DNA of 64,000 bases from positions 1,922,001-1,986,000 of the forward strand of contig NC_080570.1 in NCBI RefSeq assembly GCF_030247185.1, given 5' to 3'. Position 1 is the first letter of the stretch. Each line of letters opens with the position of its first letter. The notes under the pieces are model-generated. The model did no database searches. It was not told where the DNA came from and saw nothing but the letters and a program-made list of their open reading frames with translations. A program made the translations under genes and the position numbers. Below are positions 36,620 to 47,210 of this stretch, piece after piece. The stretch is from Malaya genurostris (Eukaryota; Arthropoda; Insecta; Diptera; Culicidae).

Positions 36620-36844
36620 GTTGTAAAACTTTTCGGTTTCGCTGACGACGTTGCTATCGGGACTCGTAGCTTTGCAAGGATGATGAAAACATACATCGGA
36701 CAGAAATATGCTTCGGAACGTAAACCGAAAGAATTTTCGCTTTCGACGAATTGATTGCCAACTAGAACAAATGTTGGCAGCACCATCTTTGTTTTTCAAA
36801 ATTAATTTAGACTGTCTTTTGAAAAAGACCAATTTTTTTTTTAT
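36620..36844. other. no recognised feature
   Basis: Short spacer to the right of the mariner element. The phrase ttcggtttcgctgacgacgttgctatcggg is unique within the window. Confidence 0.3.
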
Positions 36845-37013
36845 TTTCGGCTTTCAGCAAGACTGTGCAATCACTGTGAAAGCAGACTTTTCAACCTGTC
36901 TGTGTGTGACAAATAGTGTCACTCATTCTTCTCGAAGATTGCTGAATCGATTTTCACAAACTTAGATTCAAATGAAAAGTCAGTCCTTAGATTCGAATGA
37001 AAAGTCAAACTTA
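36845..37013 (-). repeat. family C repeat, left part of an interrupted copy
   Basis: gactgtgcaatcactgtgaaagcagacttt, then gattttcacaaacttagattcaaatga, is the inverted family C text. The copy resumes after the inserted MITE at 40092 (gattcaaatgaacagtcaatcc, then caacttcctgttccggagat), so the MITE sits inside it. Confidence 0.6.
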
Positions 37014-37206
37014 CCCAGATAACCAATAAGCACTAATATTGGCAGTAAAATAGCCTTTTATGAGCACCAAACATTCTTATAGCTCTATATCTGCAAACTG
37101 AAAGCTCATCTGTTGTAAATCAATCAGAATTCAGCTTTCAGAATGCACACTAGTCATAAATAAGCATTATCTATGAAGCAATATTTATTATCTATAGCTA
37201 TATATT

Positions 37207-39980
37207 CAGGGTTGTTACGAAAAATTTCAAAATCAAAACGCGCGAAATCCGCGCGAAGTTGAAAACTAAAACACGCGATATTCGAGTGAAGCGTTAGACA
37301 ACTATTTTTATGTAGGTGATACACAGATAAAAATACTTTGTGAATTTACATTTATTTTCATGTATTTCTGTTCAATAGTACTATTGGTTTACATGTCGTG
37401 TAAGTTTCATCTTTTCTTTCGGTGTACTTTACGCAGTACTTGAAAATTCACTTAAATATAATTTAAAAATCTGCATAAGTTTGTTATATGAACACAATAA
37501 ATAAGTCCGCATACAGCACTTCACTTCGAGAAACCCCATGAAAACGATTTCATTTTTATTCTTCATCTTTTTCGATGCCCTTAGTTAAGGAGGAAGACTT
37601 TTTGCAAGCGTATGGGTAATGTCAACAATATGTGCGTAAAACCAATTCCGGCGCTTCTTTTCCTGATTATAATCAATAAATCTTCCATATGGTTGAAAAA
37701 TAAACCAATCAGTTCATTCTGCTTAAAATTGCAATTCAAGAAAAGTGTCTTAGTTTAGAACTCTTCGGTTTTCCTTAAAACTGCTCGAGAAAAATTATCT
37801 CAGTTTCAGCTTACTTCCAGTGACACATTTGATTAGCAACAAAAACACATTCCTATATTGCAGAAATTTTTTTCGTAGCTTCTATAAGTAAACTATAAGT
37901 AAAATAGGAACCTTTAATTCAACATGCGAAAAGCAATGGAAATGGCATGTTGTCGTAAGACTATTTATTTTTCCGGAAAAATACGTTTGTAACAGAGAAT
38001 ATTTAGTTTTGCTTACTTTGTGTAGCGCAATCTAATACAAATGCTTTGAAGCAGTGTTGCCAACTTTTTTATTAGGGAATTAAAATATACATTCATAAAA
38101 TGTAAGCAATTTTCCATCAAACGTTGGTGAATAATTGTTCAAAACTGATATTTCATACAAAATGTCAGGCTTAACGTTTGTTAAGCCTATTATATTGATT
38201 GAAACTCAATCCTGCAAGTCACTTTAATAAACTCGTTGCACTGCATATATCAATCTATGACATACGTACTGAATACATAAAATGTTCGTAATGCACAAAT
38301 TACCAACACAAATTAGCTTGGTTTACTCTTGATCCTTAATTAATACTCTCTGATGTACGGAAAATGTTACGGTAAAAATAGAAATGCTTACACTTGTGAT
38401 TTTGAAAGAAGTGAAACAGATTTCATCGAAAATATTTTTTTTGCTTCGACATCTTTTTGCTCGGCAAACATTTCCTTATTGGTAAGAAGAATTTAAAGGT
38501 AGACCACATCAGGATGATCTGATTCATTCTTTTTAATTTCAGTTTCAATTATAATAGCGCCTTCTTCTGTTTACTTCAGCTTTTACTCTGAATGTCTTTC
38601 TTTTCCTCCTCATCTTTTATTCTTTTATTTGGATCAGGGAAATTCCACTGGAATTAGTTTCTGTCAAACTTGTTCTCCAGCAAGCATAAAACCTCCTCAT
38701 CTTTTGCATCAATAGATCAAAATCATCCAAATGATACATTTCCTTAAATCTAGTGCTTCTATAGTAACTAAATCTAATGAGACAGTAATATAAGAAACGA
38801 TTACTTGATAACATTACGTGATAAATGAAAGTCGAAAGGATTGAGCTCGTTATATCCATAATTAGTTCTAACATAGGCATTCCGAAGAAAAAAAAATACG
38901 AAAACTACGACATCGAATGTCAAATTGTAACAATTGAAAGCTCTGTGTGCTCTTTAAAATTTAACTTGGTTTCCAGAACACCCAGGTCCTTAACAGACGA
39001 TGCGCGTTCGAGAACAGTTTGTGGTATATTATAGACGAACTTGAATACAGACTTTTTGCTACAAAAAGAGACGACGGAGCATTTAGTGGCATTTAAACCA
39101 TTTTGAAATTTGAAACACGAAAGTTATCGGCGAACGATAGTTTCATACACTTGATCGAAAAATTTGGATCGTTGAGATACAATAAAATTATGAACGGTCC
39201 AAGGTGACTTCCTTGAGGAACTCCAGATGCAACAGCACATAGTGAGGTTGTACAGGCTCCTATTTTCATTATCATTTCATTACCAGTTAAATATGATCGA
39301 TTAAAAAATGATCCGTTGAATCCCAGTCTGCTTAACTTGGAGATCTTTATGTGATGATTGATTTCGTCGAACGGAGCAGGAGAAGTCAGAGCAACTATGT
39401 GTTATAAAATCCAGAACTATAATTTCAAACAGGTTCGATACAGCGCACAAAGCAACAATTCAAAGGTAGTTTTATACTATACCCTTGTTTTTATAGGATA
39501 GTGGAACCAACAAACTATTAGAACACTTGTTACCATATTATTGAAGAATCGCATTCCATTTATTACGTTGTTTGCATTATTGAATGTATTATTACTGAGA
39601 CGATATCTTCCATCTGACATCAATATCCTTGAGTGCAAAATGTTGAAATAGCAACTTGTATCACTCGAGATCGAAAAGCATGAAATCGAAATTTTGTCCA
39701 CTGAAGAAAACATTGGCTAGAACCGCCTCCTAGTAAATTTTAGTTTTATATAGGAGAAAATTCGGCCATCTCGACCAATTGCTGAAACGTTCGCCCATCT
39801 TTAATTTTTTAGGGTTTCATAAAATTCACAAGCTTCAAAAATTGGCAAAGAATTTTGTGGAATGATGTTTGTTGAAATTCGCGCGAAGTCCGCGCCATAG
39901 CATCAAAATCTTAGCAGAAACCGCGCCAAATCCGCGAAAATCGCGAAATCCGCGAAATCCGCGCGACCGTAACAACTCTG
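37207..39980. mobile_element. hAT element (2.77 kb) with GCG-rich subterminal repeats
   Basis: The ends are CAGGGTTGTTACG and, reverse-complemented, CAGAGTTGTTACG. The flanking octamers are TATATATT (37199-37206) and TATATTTT (39981-39988), 7 of 8 identical, fitting a hAT target duplication. Inside each end are repeated CGCGAAATCCGCG motifs: two near the left end and at least four between 39870 and 39970. These are candidate transposase-binding repeats. No intact transposase is readable; the interior is degenerate and carries a LINE insertion. Confidence 0.82.
38617..39470 (-). mobile_element. degenerate Jockey-like LINE fragment inside the hAT
   Basis: On the minus strand FDEINHHIKISKLSRLG is followed by ASGVPQGSHLGPFIILLYLND (RT motif) and LSFADN, where the catalytic FADD has become FADN and the text jumps by deletion. 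Then come ERASSVKDLGV and a degraded tail, GATGAGGAGGTTTTATGC, tgacagaaactaattcc, and a short aaataaaagaataaaa 3' end near 38617. Its 3' portion is closest to the 60.5-60.7 kb copy. Confidence 0.8.
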
Positions 39981-40091
39981 TATATTTTGCGAAAATCGGC
40001 CCTAATTCAGTCTCCAAAGCGATTGAAATGCCAATTAACGATTATTTGCAGTCATAATGCGGCATTAGTATATGCTTATTGGTTACCTGGG

Positions 40092-40440
40092 TAGATTCAA
40101 ATGAACAGTCAATCCGAAATTACAGGATGATATGCAAAAAAACCAAATGAAAATACTGTCAATTCAATTCAGTAGATTCAACTGAGAGGTGATCAGAACC
40201 ATAAGAGTAACCCGATTTTTATTCAAATCCAACTTCCTGTTCCGGAGATACGGTATTTAGAGTAAAAATGTCAATTTCAAGAGCATTTTCTCATAACTAA
40301 TCACTTGTGATGAGTAACGAAATTTTTAAATTGTATAATAAATTTCTCTAGTTGCGAATCAAGATCGTCTAGTGCCAAATATACTGGATATCAAATTTTC
40401 AGCAAATCAAATTCAGATTATCAGGACGGACACACTTTGG
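40092..40440 (-). repeat. family C repeat, right part of the interrupted copy
   Basis: Continues the family C text cut at 37013 (gattcaaatgaacagtc; then aatccaacttcctgttccgg). The region 40260-40440 is diverged. Confidence 0.5.
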
Positions 40441-40915
40441 TCCTTTTTTAAGTGGTTTTATGCGAGGCGACTTTTTTAAGCGGATTTTCAAAGTTATCCG
40501 GTTCTCTTGTTTTGTCTTAGAAATACGTCGAGTTCTGGTTTTATACCGATTTTTTTTTTAAAGCCAACTCTCTAACACTGAAAATTTTTGTTGTTTTTTT
40601 TTCAAAATTTTTTACATTAAAAAAAACATTTTCTTCGATTTTGCGGTTTTTTCTACGCGGAATTCCGAAGTTACGTCGTCTCAAGTTCTCCAAATCCCAA
40701 ACAAAAATGTTCGATTTTGGAAATCTCAACATTTTTCTTAGTCCCAAAGTCGATATTTTTCTATTTTTTTTTGAGGTTACACCAGATCTGGACGTTTCAT
40801 GCATTCCTAAGATATTTGGCCTAGAAGAATTTTTTTTTCATTTTGCTTTTTTTACGCGGATTTCCGAAGCTAAGCGTTTTCTTTTGCACGGTTTTTTATC
40901 CCAGTCCGCCTTCCG
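40440..40915 (+). repeat. interspersed repeat family A, copy 3
   Basis: gcggattttcaaagttatcc, cggttctcttgttttgtctt, ttccgaagttacg, gtcgatatttttc and ccagatctggacgtttcatg occur in the same order as in the copy at 590-1240. Confidence 0.6.
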
Positions 40916-40919
40916 GTTC

Positions 40920-43060
40920 TAGCAAAATGTAAATTTTCAAAATTTCAAACCCTCATAGAAAATCTAATAATATCTTATCGGTTGTGTTCAGTCATACTGA
41001 ATCAGTCTTTTATTTCAAGTCACCATTTAAATTTAAGATGCGAAAATATTTTGGATTTTTTTTCAAATTGGGCACTAAATTAGTCTGCCCTATCTCGCTT
41101 ATTTGGAATATAGCTACGAATAAACCTAGGCAAATGTGCAGATCAGCAACTAAAGTCGTCTCGGCACTAAATCATCTCTGATGAATTGCAAATAAGCACC
41201 ATCGTTGAAGAGTGACAGTCGGTAATTTTGGTAATTTGACATTCCCATTAGACGAAACGACTTTCGATGAAATAAGTATCGATGAACCGTTTGGTGCTGG
41301 AAAATCTCCGAACCATTTTAGTTCTTGTTGGTAAATGAAATCAATGAACACTTTCTTTCTTGTTTTAATGGTCAAATGAACGGCGGAGGGACAGTTGGTT
41401 CACTAATCGCAACTTCATCCATTGATTTTTTTTTCAATTTTGAATTTAACAGTTGGGCATTCTAAATTCGAAGCAAATAACGCGATTTCAATATTCCACA
41501 TTCTGGTGCCCTTCCCAATGCAAATCGCCATAAAGCATTCTCAAGCCAAAAGACACGAATAATTGCAAGGTTAAAAACTTCCACATCGCCAACCGTAATC
41601 TACGTAAGAGAGCCCCGTAGGCTTTCAGTGTCAGCTGTAAAAGTGGTTCGGTTGTGTGTTGTTTGCCGCCACCGTCCAAGAAAACAACGCTCATCGGTTC
41701 ATCCGGGAAATGGGAAAGGGTTGTTCGTTCGTTCGAATCGATATTCGAGTTGAATGCCAAAAAGGGACCATGTACGAACAACAACAACAATAATAGGAAA
41801 AGAAAGGCCAGCCATGACACTTTCACACTGATTGCCCAGATTCCTTTTGGCGTCCCTCTCAACATTTTCAGCTCTTTCTTGGTAATGATAGTAAGCGCCT
41901 CTCTTTCCCCTCCTCCTCCACAGTCACCAAAACGCACCATGAAAGTAGCTCATGCAAGGCTGTCGTAAAAATGTCATTTCTTATGAGACTGGCTATCATG
42001 GAAAATAACGAAATATATATATATTTCCACACACTTCTCCTTCTTCCGCTTGTGCTTGTACTTTTCTTTGCATACACTTGAAGCAGCCGGAGAACAACTC
42101 GGTGTTTCTTCCCTTCCCCAACCGCCTGTTCAACCGATTGTAGAATATGGGCGCGCTTATAGAAGGAACTGAATAATTCATGAGGACTACGATGAGAACA
42201 CAGCATTTATGAGAAATGTATCCTTAAACAGACACAACTGCATGAGCGTATCAATCAGAATGAGGGAATTATAAAGGCGGAAACTGGGGGGGAGATATTC
42301 GATACCGGAAGGCGAACACAATTTTCATATGCAGTTTCTTCTTCACCAAAAAAAAAAACACGAGGAATATTCGCTCGTTCACTCACTCACTCACGCATGC
42401 TTTCCCACTCAGCTGAATTTTACGAGCACGGTTCGATTTCTTGCTTCAGCCGCCACGCCATTCGTGCATTGTTTCGATTTGCGAAAGGATAATAAGCATG
42501 TTTTTTTTTATTTTTACTGTTCCATTCGGGTGTTTTCATGTCTCAATCAGCCTAGCAGCCTACTAGGATTGCATTACAAGTTTTACTATGCGGGACCACC
42601 AACGGTTTCCAACTTTTCCAACGCCTCCTTCGATGATAAATGACAATTTTACGACGAGGCAGAATAAACAGCTACGTACTGTTCAAGCGTCCCCCGACAA
42701 TCGAGTTTTGGTTTACTGGGGGGCCAATGATGGGAAAATAAATATTTGATTGTGACGACGAAGCAATCATCGACAGGCGGAACGTAGTCTCGGTTTGGTT
42801 AGGCCCGGATTCGATCAAGAGTCAGAGCAAGCATAAATAAACATTCCACGGAACCACGGTTTAACGAGTCACAAGGATAATAATCGTTTAATTTCCGTAC
42901 GCCTTCGGAATCGTTGACATTTGCTGGTCCATCATTTGAAAACGGAGTTACGTTGCTTAAACATATAATTTAATAAGCAATCTTAATTTTTTGATTCCAA
43001 AGCATACCTTCATTGTCATCATTTAGGTACTTTAGAATTGCAGAAAAGATACAAAACTTA
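40920..43060. other. low-copy island 6
   Basis: Mostly unique DNA; 41470-42900 is GC-richer and unlike any repeat here. A 150-codon minus-strand frame (41488-41940) contains a hydrophobic Leu-rich stretch but no recognisable domain, and the opposite strand is also open for 104 codons, so I do not call it a gene. Short (TCAC)n and poly(T) tracts are present. Confidence 0.45.
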
Positions 43061-43429
43061 CCTGGAAAGAAAAGACAGAAAAAATATTATGTTACTTTTA
43101 TTATCGAAATTCAAACTCTGGAAAAGAGTGCAAGTAATTGTCGAAAGATGAAATAAATTATGGTAGAAATGCAGTCGGAATTATGACTAGCTGATTGATA
43201 ATGTTAATGAAATTCTCGAATTTTTTACTTGAATATATTTCAACAACAGACCATGCCTCAAAGGCGGCACTTAATTTTTCTGTGTTCAGCTAGTTATAAT
43301 CACTAGAATAAGGTCTTGAACAGTCCTGGTTTTCCCTTTTCTCTAAATGAGTTTGAATTTTAGATCTATTTTGCCACTTTGTTAATCTGTCCGAAATGCA
43401 ATTTTACGGAAAGTCTAGGATGATTTTTT

Positions 43430-43980
43430 TTATTCATAATCCATCTTCCGCGGTTTCGGAATATATTACAGTCCGAGGGAGCCAAATCGAGCGAATACGG
43501 TGGATCGAGGAGCAATTGGATGCGTGAATCATTGATTGACACTAATTTTTCTCCATTTTTTCGCTGTCAGTGAAGCAATTTCCCTGTTGTGCATTTTCGA
43601 CACCTCACATCAAGTGCTAGTTCTATTTTCTGACGTGTAACAGTGGAACCATATTTCATCAACAGTGATGAGGTGTCGCATCAGTATGATCAATCACGCT
43701 TCCGAAGTTTGCTCGCGTTTCCCAAAGTATTTATTCAAATGGTCTGTTTTTGCGTCAGCCATCTTTTGAGGTTTGAGAGCAGATAACAGTCCGAGGGAGC
43801 CAAATCGAACGAATAAGGTGAATCGGGAAGCAATTGGATCCGTAAATTGTGCGTTTTTGACATGATTGCGATATTTTTTTCAATTCAGGTGAGGCTATTT
43901 CTAAATTTTAGCCTTCAAACCCTTCAATAATGTACTCGCGTTTCCCATAATGTTATACCTTCTGATCAAAACTGACCCGG
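43430..43980 (-). pseudogene. tandem mariner relics
   Basis: Two similar segments (about 43470-43530 and 43787-43850) both read cagtccgagggagccaaatcga on the plus strand. On the minus strand this matches the SIWLPRT.. alternative frame of the mariner SPDLAPSDCYLL motif. Between them lies gccgaaac-type text typical of the mariner middle region. Stops and frameshifts are dense. Probably two fragments of the same mariner lineage joined by local duplication. Confidence 0.5.
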
Positions 43981-44080
43981 ACTAAGTTGAAAAAACAATT
44001 TTTTCCATACCCTTGTCATAGACCTCGGCGGAATGGCCTTCACTTCCTTCAGCGAATTTCCTTCTAAGTTCTCGATCGAG

Positions 44081-44362
44081 TCATGGCGCGTTCCTCGGAG
44101 TGAATATTTTAGTTTTGGAAATAGGAAAAAAAAAGTCACAGGGGGCCAAATCTGGCGAATATGGTGGCTGAGAGATGACTTCCGTTTCGTATTTGGCCAT
44201 CGTCATTAACAGAAATGGACGGACAAACAGCATGAAACATGAATGCTTTATGCCACTCAAATATTTGCGTTCTCGATAGAGTAGACTCCCCAAAACACTT
44301 CGGAAAAATTTTGAATGATTCGAAATTCGAAATTCCATTCGAACACACAAAATTTCAAGCAA
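44081..44362 (-). pseudogene. internally deleted mariner transposase relic
   Basis: On the minus strand, FGESTLSRTQIFEWHKAF, an N-terminal mariner helix-turn-helix motif, is followed after about 30 residues, in another frame, by QPPYSPDLAPCDFFF, the C-terminal third-Asp motif. The whole catalytic core between them is missing. This head-to-tail junction is the form expected of an internally deleted, MITE-like derivative. Confidence 0.65.
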
Positions 44363-45895
44363 ACTTGTTGTTCAATCTTTTTTCATAGTGAAAATAAATA
44401 GAAAAAAATTGCCGTGTCGTAAACAAACGGCTTAAACTAAAACTCAAACAAAAATCAAATACGAAACAACCACCATGCTAGTTCTCTTCTAAAGCTTGAA
44501 ATCGAAAACATTCTTACAAAGGAGATATGCGACTATTTTCATCCGAACGTCTTTTAGATGCGCTCTGACTTCAAAACACCTGGAAGCAAAAAATCTTGTT
44601 TGGCAAGCAATTTGTAATTACAGTCAAAATGATAGAATTTTCATGGCTTCTGGTTCCTCAAATCCTGTCTTTTCCGAAGCTAGAAATCATGAACATTTCA
44701 AGCAATCATCTGCTTTAATTTAATGAGTACGAAATTTCTGTTGAATATTACAGACTTCATATTTCATTCTGGAAATAATTCCAAAGCCGTCCGACCGTCG
44801 GTTAGGAAAAGAACTAGACATTGCAGTGAAACCAAAGACAACCTATTATTCTAGTAGGTTGTGTCCAGCGAAACCGAATGTTTTGTCCAAAAAGTAAGAC
44901 ACAAATTGAACCAAATTGAACAAAATTAATCAGGATGCAAGGAAACGACAGAAAATTCGTGACAATGTCAATAATAATAATTTCGTTTTCGTAAACAAAC
45001 GATCTATTCCTCATCCATAGTTTGTTTAGAGGTGATCTGGCCTCGAAAGACGTCGACATGCTCGACACAAATCTGTTGTTTGGCAAGCAATTTGTAGCTG
45101 TGAAGAAAATAGAATTACTTTAGCTTCACAATCCGGAAAAATTATTCATCGGGAAACTTGAAACATTCGTTCAAACAATGATTATTCCAAATTCCCATAG
45201 TGATGAAGTAGCTGTGGTAAAAGCGTTTAATTTAATACATTCTGGTCCCACGAACGGGAAAAATTTACAATCGAAGAACTTTCAGAAGAGTTTATAAACT
45301 ATTCTGAACCAGTTCGAAGATGATAGCTCTTTATGCCTCGACTTAAAAAAACTGTCACTATTTAAATTTGACCACACAATGAAGCGCTCAAAAAAATACG
45401 ACGCAAATTTTTACTAACAAACACAAAACAAAATTTCTTTACTAGAAGTGTTTCTAGGCTATTCTGAAGTAAATTACTACTTTCAATGACTGGACTTGAA
45501 AAACCACTTGCCACTGGTAAAATTCGTTCACACAGTGATACAAAAAAATGGTGTCACGTAGATTCCCAAGAATTCCGAAACAGAGACCGATTCATGGATA
45601 TTGAAAACAAGAAAACGGACCTGTAGAATTGTTATAGACAAGAAAGAGTTTCAGCGAAAATTAAATTTGACAGTCAATGCCGCCGACATATTGAATAATA
45701 AGCAATTATTTTACTTTAAAGAAAATTTTAATCTCTAATCTCTAAAGATGGCGAAGAAGTTAATATCCCGTGGAAAATTTCCTTGTTTGGCAAGCAATTT
45801 GTAACTGCGGGCAACCTAAACGTTCATTTTCTTGATTTCTGATCCCTTCAATCAAATTTTTCAATTGCAGAACTTTCCGAAATGCGTTTAGGCAA

Positions 45896-45947
45896 CTATT
45901 ACTATTACTATTACTATTACTAACACTATTACTATTACTATTCAAAT
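45896..45947 (+). repeat. short (ATTACT)n tract, unexpanded allele of the 62.3-kb repeat
   Basis: About eight ATTACT units with one variant (aacact). It lies at the position in the left arm that corresponds to the 740-bp (AGTAAT)n tract in the right arm; flanks on both sides match. Confidence 0.85.
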
Positions 45948-46092
45948 TCGATTATTGATACAACATCAATGGCGTTACGGTGATTCCAAAGGAATACAAC
46001 TCAGCCAGGCTCTTGCAACCTACTCACGAAGAAGACTAAATTGTTAGCAACAAAAAAAAACGTTTCCGCAACAATAATAATACAACAACAGT

Positions 46093-46296
46093 CCCGGGTT
46101 GGCGGTTCAATGCATAAGGCACTGGTCTTACAAACCAGTTGTCGTATGTTCGAGCCCCGACCTGGAAGGATTCGTAGTGTCAGTAGAATCGTAGCACTAG
46201 CCATGCAATGGTTCTGTACACTCTGAATCGGCTGCGAAGTCTGTTGAAACAGAAGGTCAAATTCCACTACAGGAATGTAATACCAAGGCTTTATTG
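46093..46296 (+). mobile_element. tRNA-derived SINE with tRNA-Val-like head
   Basis: The head (46095-46165) has an A-box-like TGGCGGTTCAATGCATAAGG and a perfect anticodon arm ACTGGT-CTTACAA-ACCAGT whose loop would place UAC as anticodon. The B-box-like TATGTTCGAGCCCCGACC follows (46145-46162), then a 3' body ggattcgtagtgtcag and atgcaatggttctgtaca. Imperfect 10-bp direct repeats flank it (caacaacagt 46083-46092; caacaaaagt 46297-46306; 9 of 10). The corresponding place in the right arm (about 62085-62150) lacks it. A related partial copy is at 28271. Confidence 0.82.
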
Positions 46297-47210
46297 CAAC
46301 AAAAGTGATGAAATTTGTTAGGGCTATTGTGCCGAAAGGCAAAACAAAGTCAAATCTGAAGGCGGCAAGGAAGCTCATGAAAATCCAACCAAAATTTGCT
46401 AACAATGGCGTCGTTATGAAGAAAGTAATGTTTTTTTTTCCGGACAAATCCCTTGACAAGAAGTTCATTTAGAGTTTTTTCATGACCCTTAAAACCCGGA
46501 AAAAATATTTTTCAAAAAAAAAACTTTTTTGGAAAGCAATTTGTAGCCGCGGTCAAAATGATCACTAGTCGGGAATTTGTCTGCGTCGGAGATCTTCCCA
46601 AACAGTATGTTGGTTGTTGTATGTTTTGGTATGTTTTGAAGAAAGCTATGGTTGTTTTCGGACAAATTCCTTGACAAGAAGTTCATTCAGATGTGCCCAT
46701 GGCTCTAAAACCCGGAAAAGAAATCAATATTTTCCGAAAAAAAATCGATTTTTTGGAAAGAAATTTGTAATCGCGGTCGAAATGGAAACCTTTTACTTTC
46801 TGGTGTCACTAACCGGGATTTTTTCTGAATCGGAGATCTTCTGAAGCAGTATATGGATTATTGCTTTCTATGGTTGGACATGAAATGCGATCAAGCATTG
46901 GTATACAGGGAAATTGCAAATAGACTTCATTTCTAGAGGAAATGTGCTGACAACGGACAATTACCGTTTTTTGAATAATGAAATCCTCGTTTTCGGACAA
47001 AATTCTTAACAAGAGATTTATTCTTCAGTTCTTCTAGAGGTGCCTGTGCTCTCTAAAGAGCCAATTTAGGACGCTGTTGTCCAGGTAAATTTCTTGTTTG
47101 ACAAGCAATTTGTAACCGTGGTCAAAGAGGAAACACATTTATGATTTTCGGTCCCACGAATCGGCGTAGAATTTTCGGAAGCAATTACTGTCTATTTTGA
47201 AGTTGAATTG

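Larger units (their letters stand above)
37014..40091. mobile_element. TA-target MITE split by a nested hAT element
   Basis: The outer inverted ends are CCCAGATAACCAATAAGCA on the left and, reverse-complemented, CCCAGGTAACCAATAAGCA on the right, each bordered by TA (37012-37013 and 40092-40093). With the nested hAT (37207-39980) removed, the outer element is only about 300 bp, with no coding capacity, so it is a MITE. The similarity of the two ends extends, with gaps, to about 40 bp (ctaat..gcmg..). Confidence 0.85.
44480..47210 (+). repeat. left arm of an inverted array of D,D37E-like relics
   Basis: Six copies of a cttgtttggcaagcaatttgta-like core lie at about 44597, 45081, 45781, 46529, 46751 and 47091, all in + orientation. 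In one frame they read NLVWQAICNYSQNDRIF, VVWQAICSCEENRI or CLVWQAICNCGQPKR, matching the VWQAICSCG motif of the D,D37E transposases. At 44600 the following residues RIFMASGSSNP align without gaps to IFFTKGTINA of the 21.5-kb element. The arm matches the reverse complement of 60.9-63.9 kb in order. No copy is intact. Confidence 0.6.

Noticed and set aside
41488..41940. 150-codon minus-strand frame with a Leu-rich hydrophobic stretch, possible membrane protein
   Set aside because: The opposite strand is also open over much of the same span, there is no known motif, and the Leu run corresponds to a CAA-type trinucleotide run (acaacaacaacaataata).
46095..46165. Possible functional tRNA-Val gene
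   Set aside because: The acceptor and D arms do not pair properly, a SINE body follows, and a related partial copy exists at 28.3 kb; it is a SINE head.
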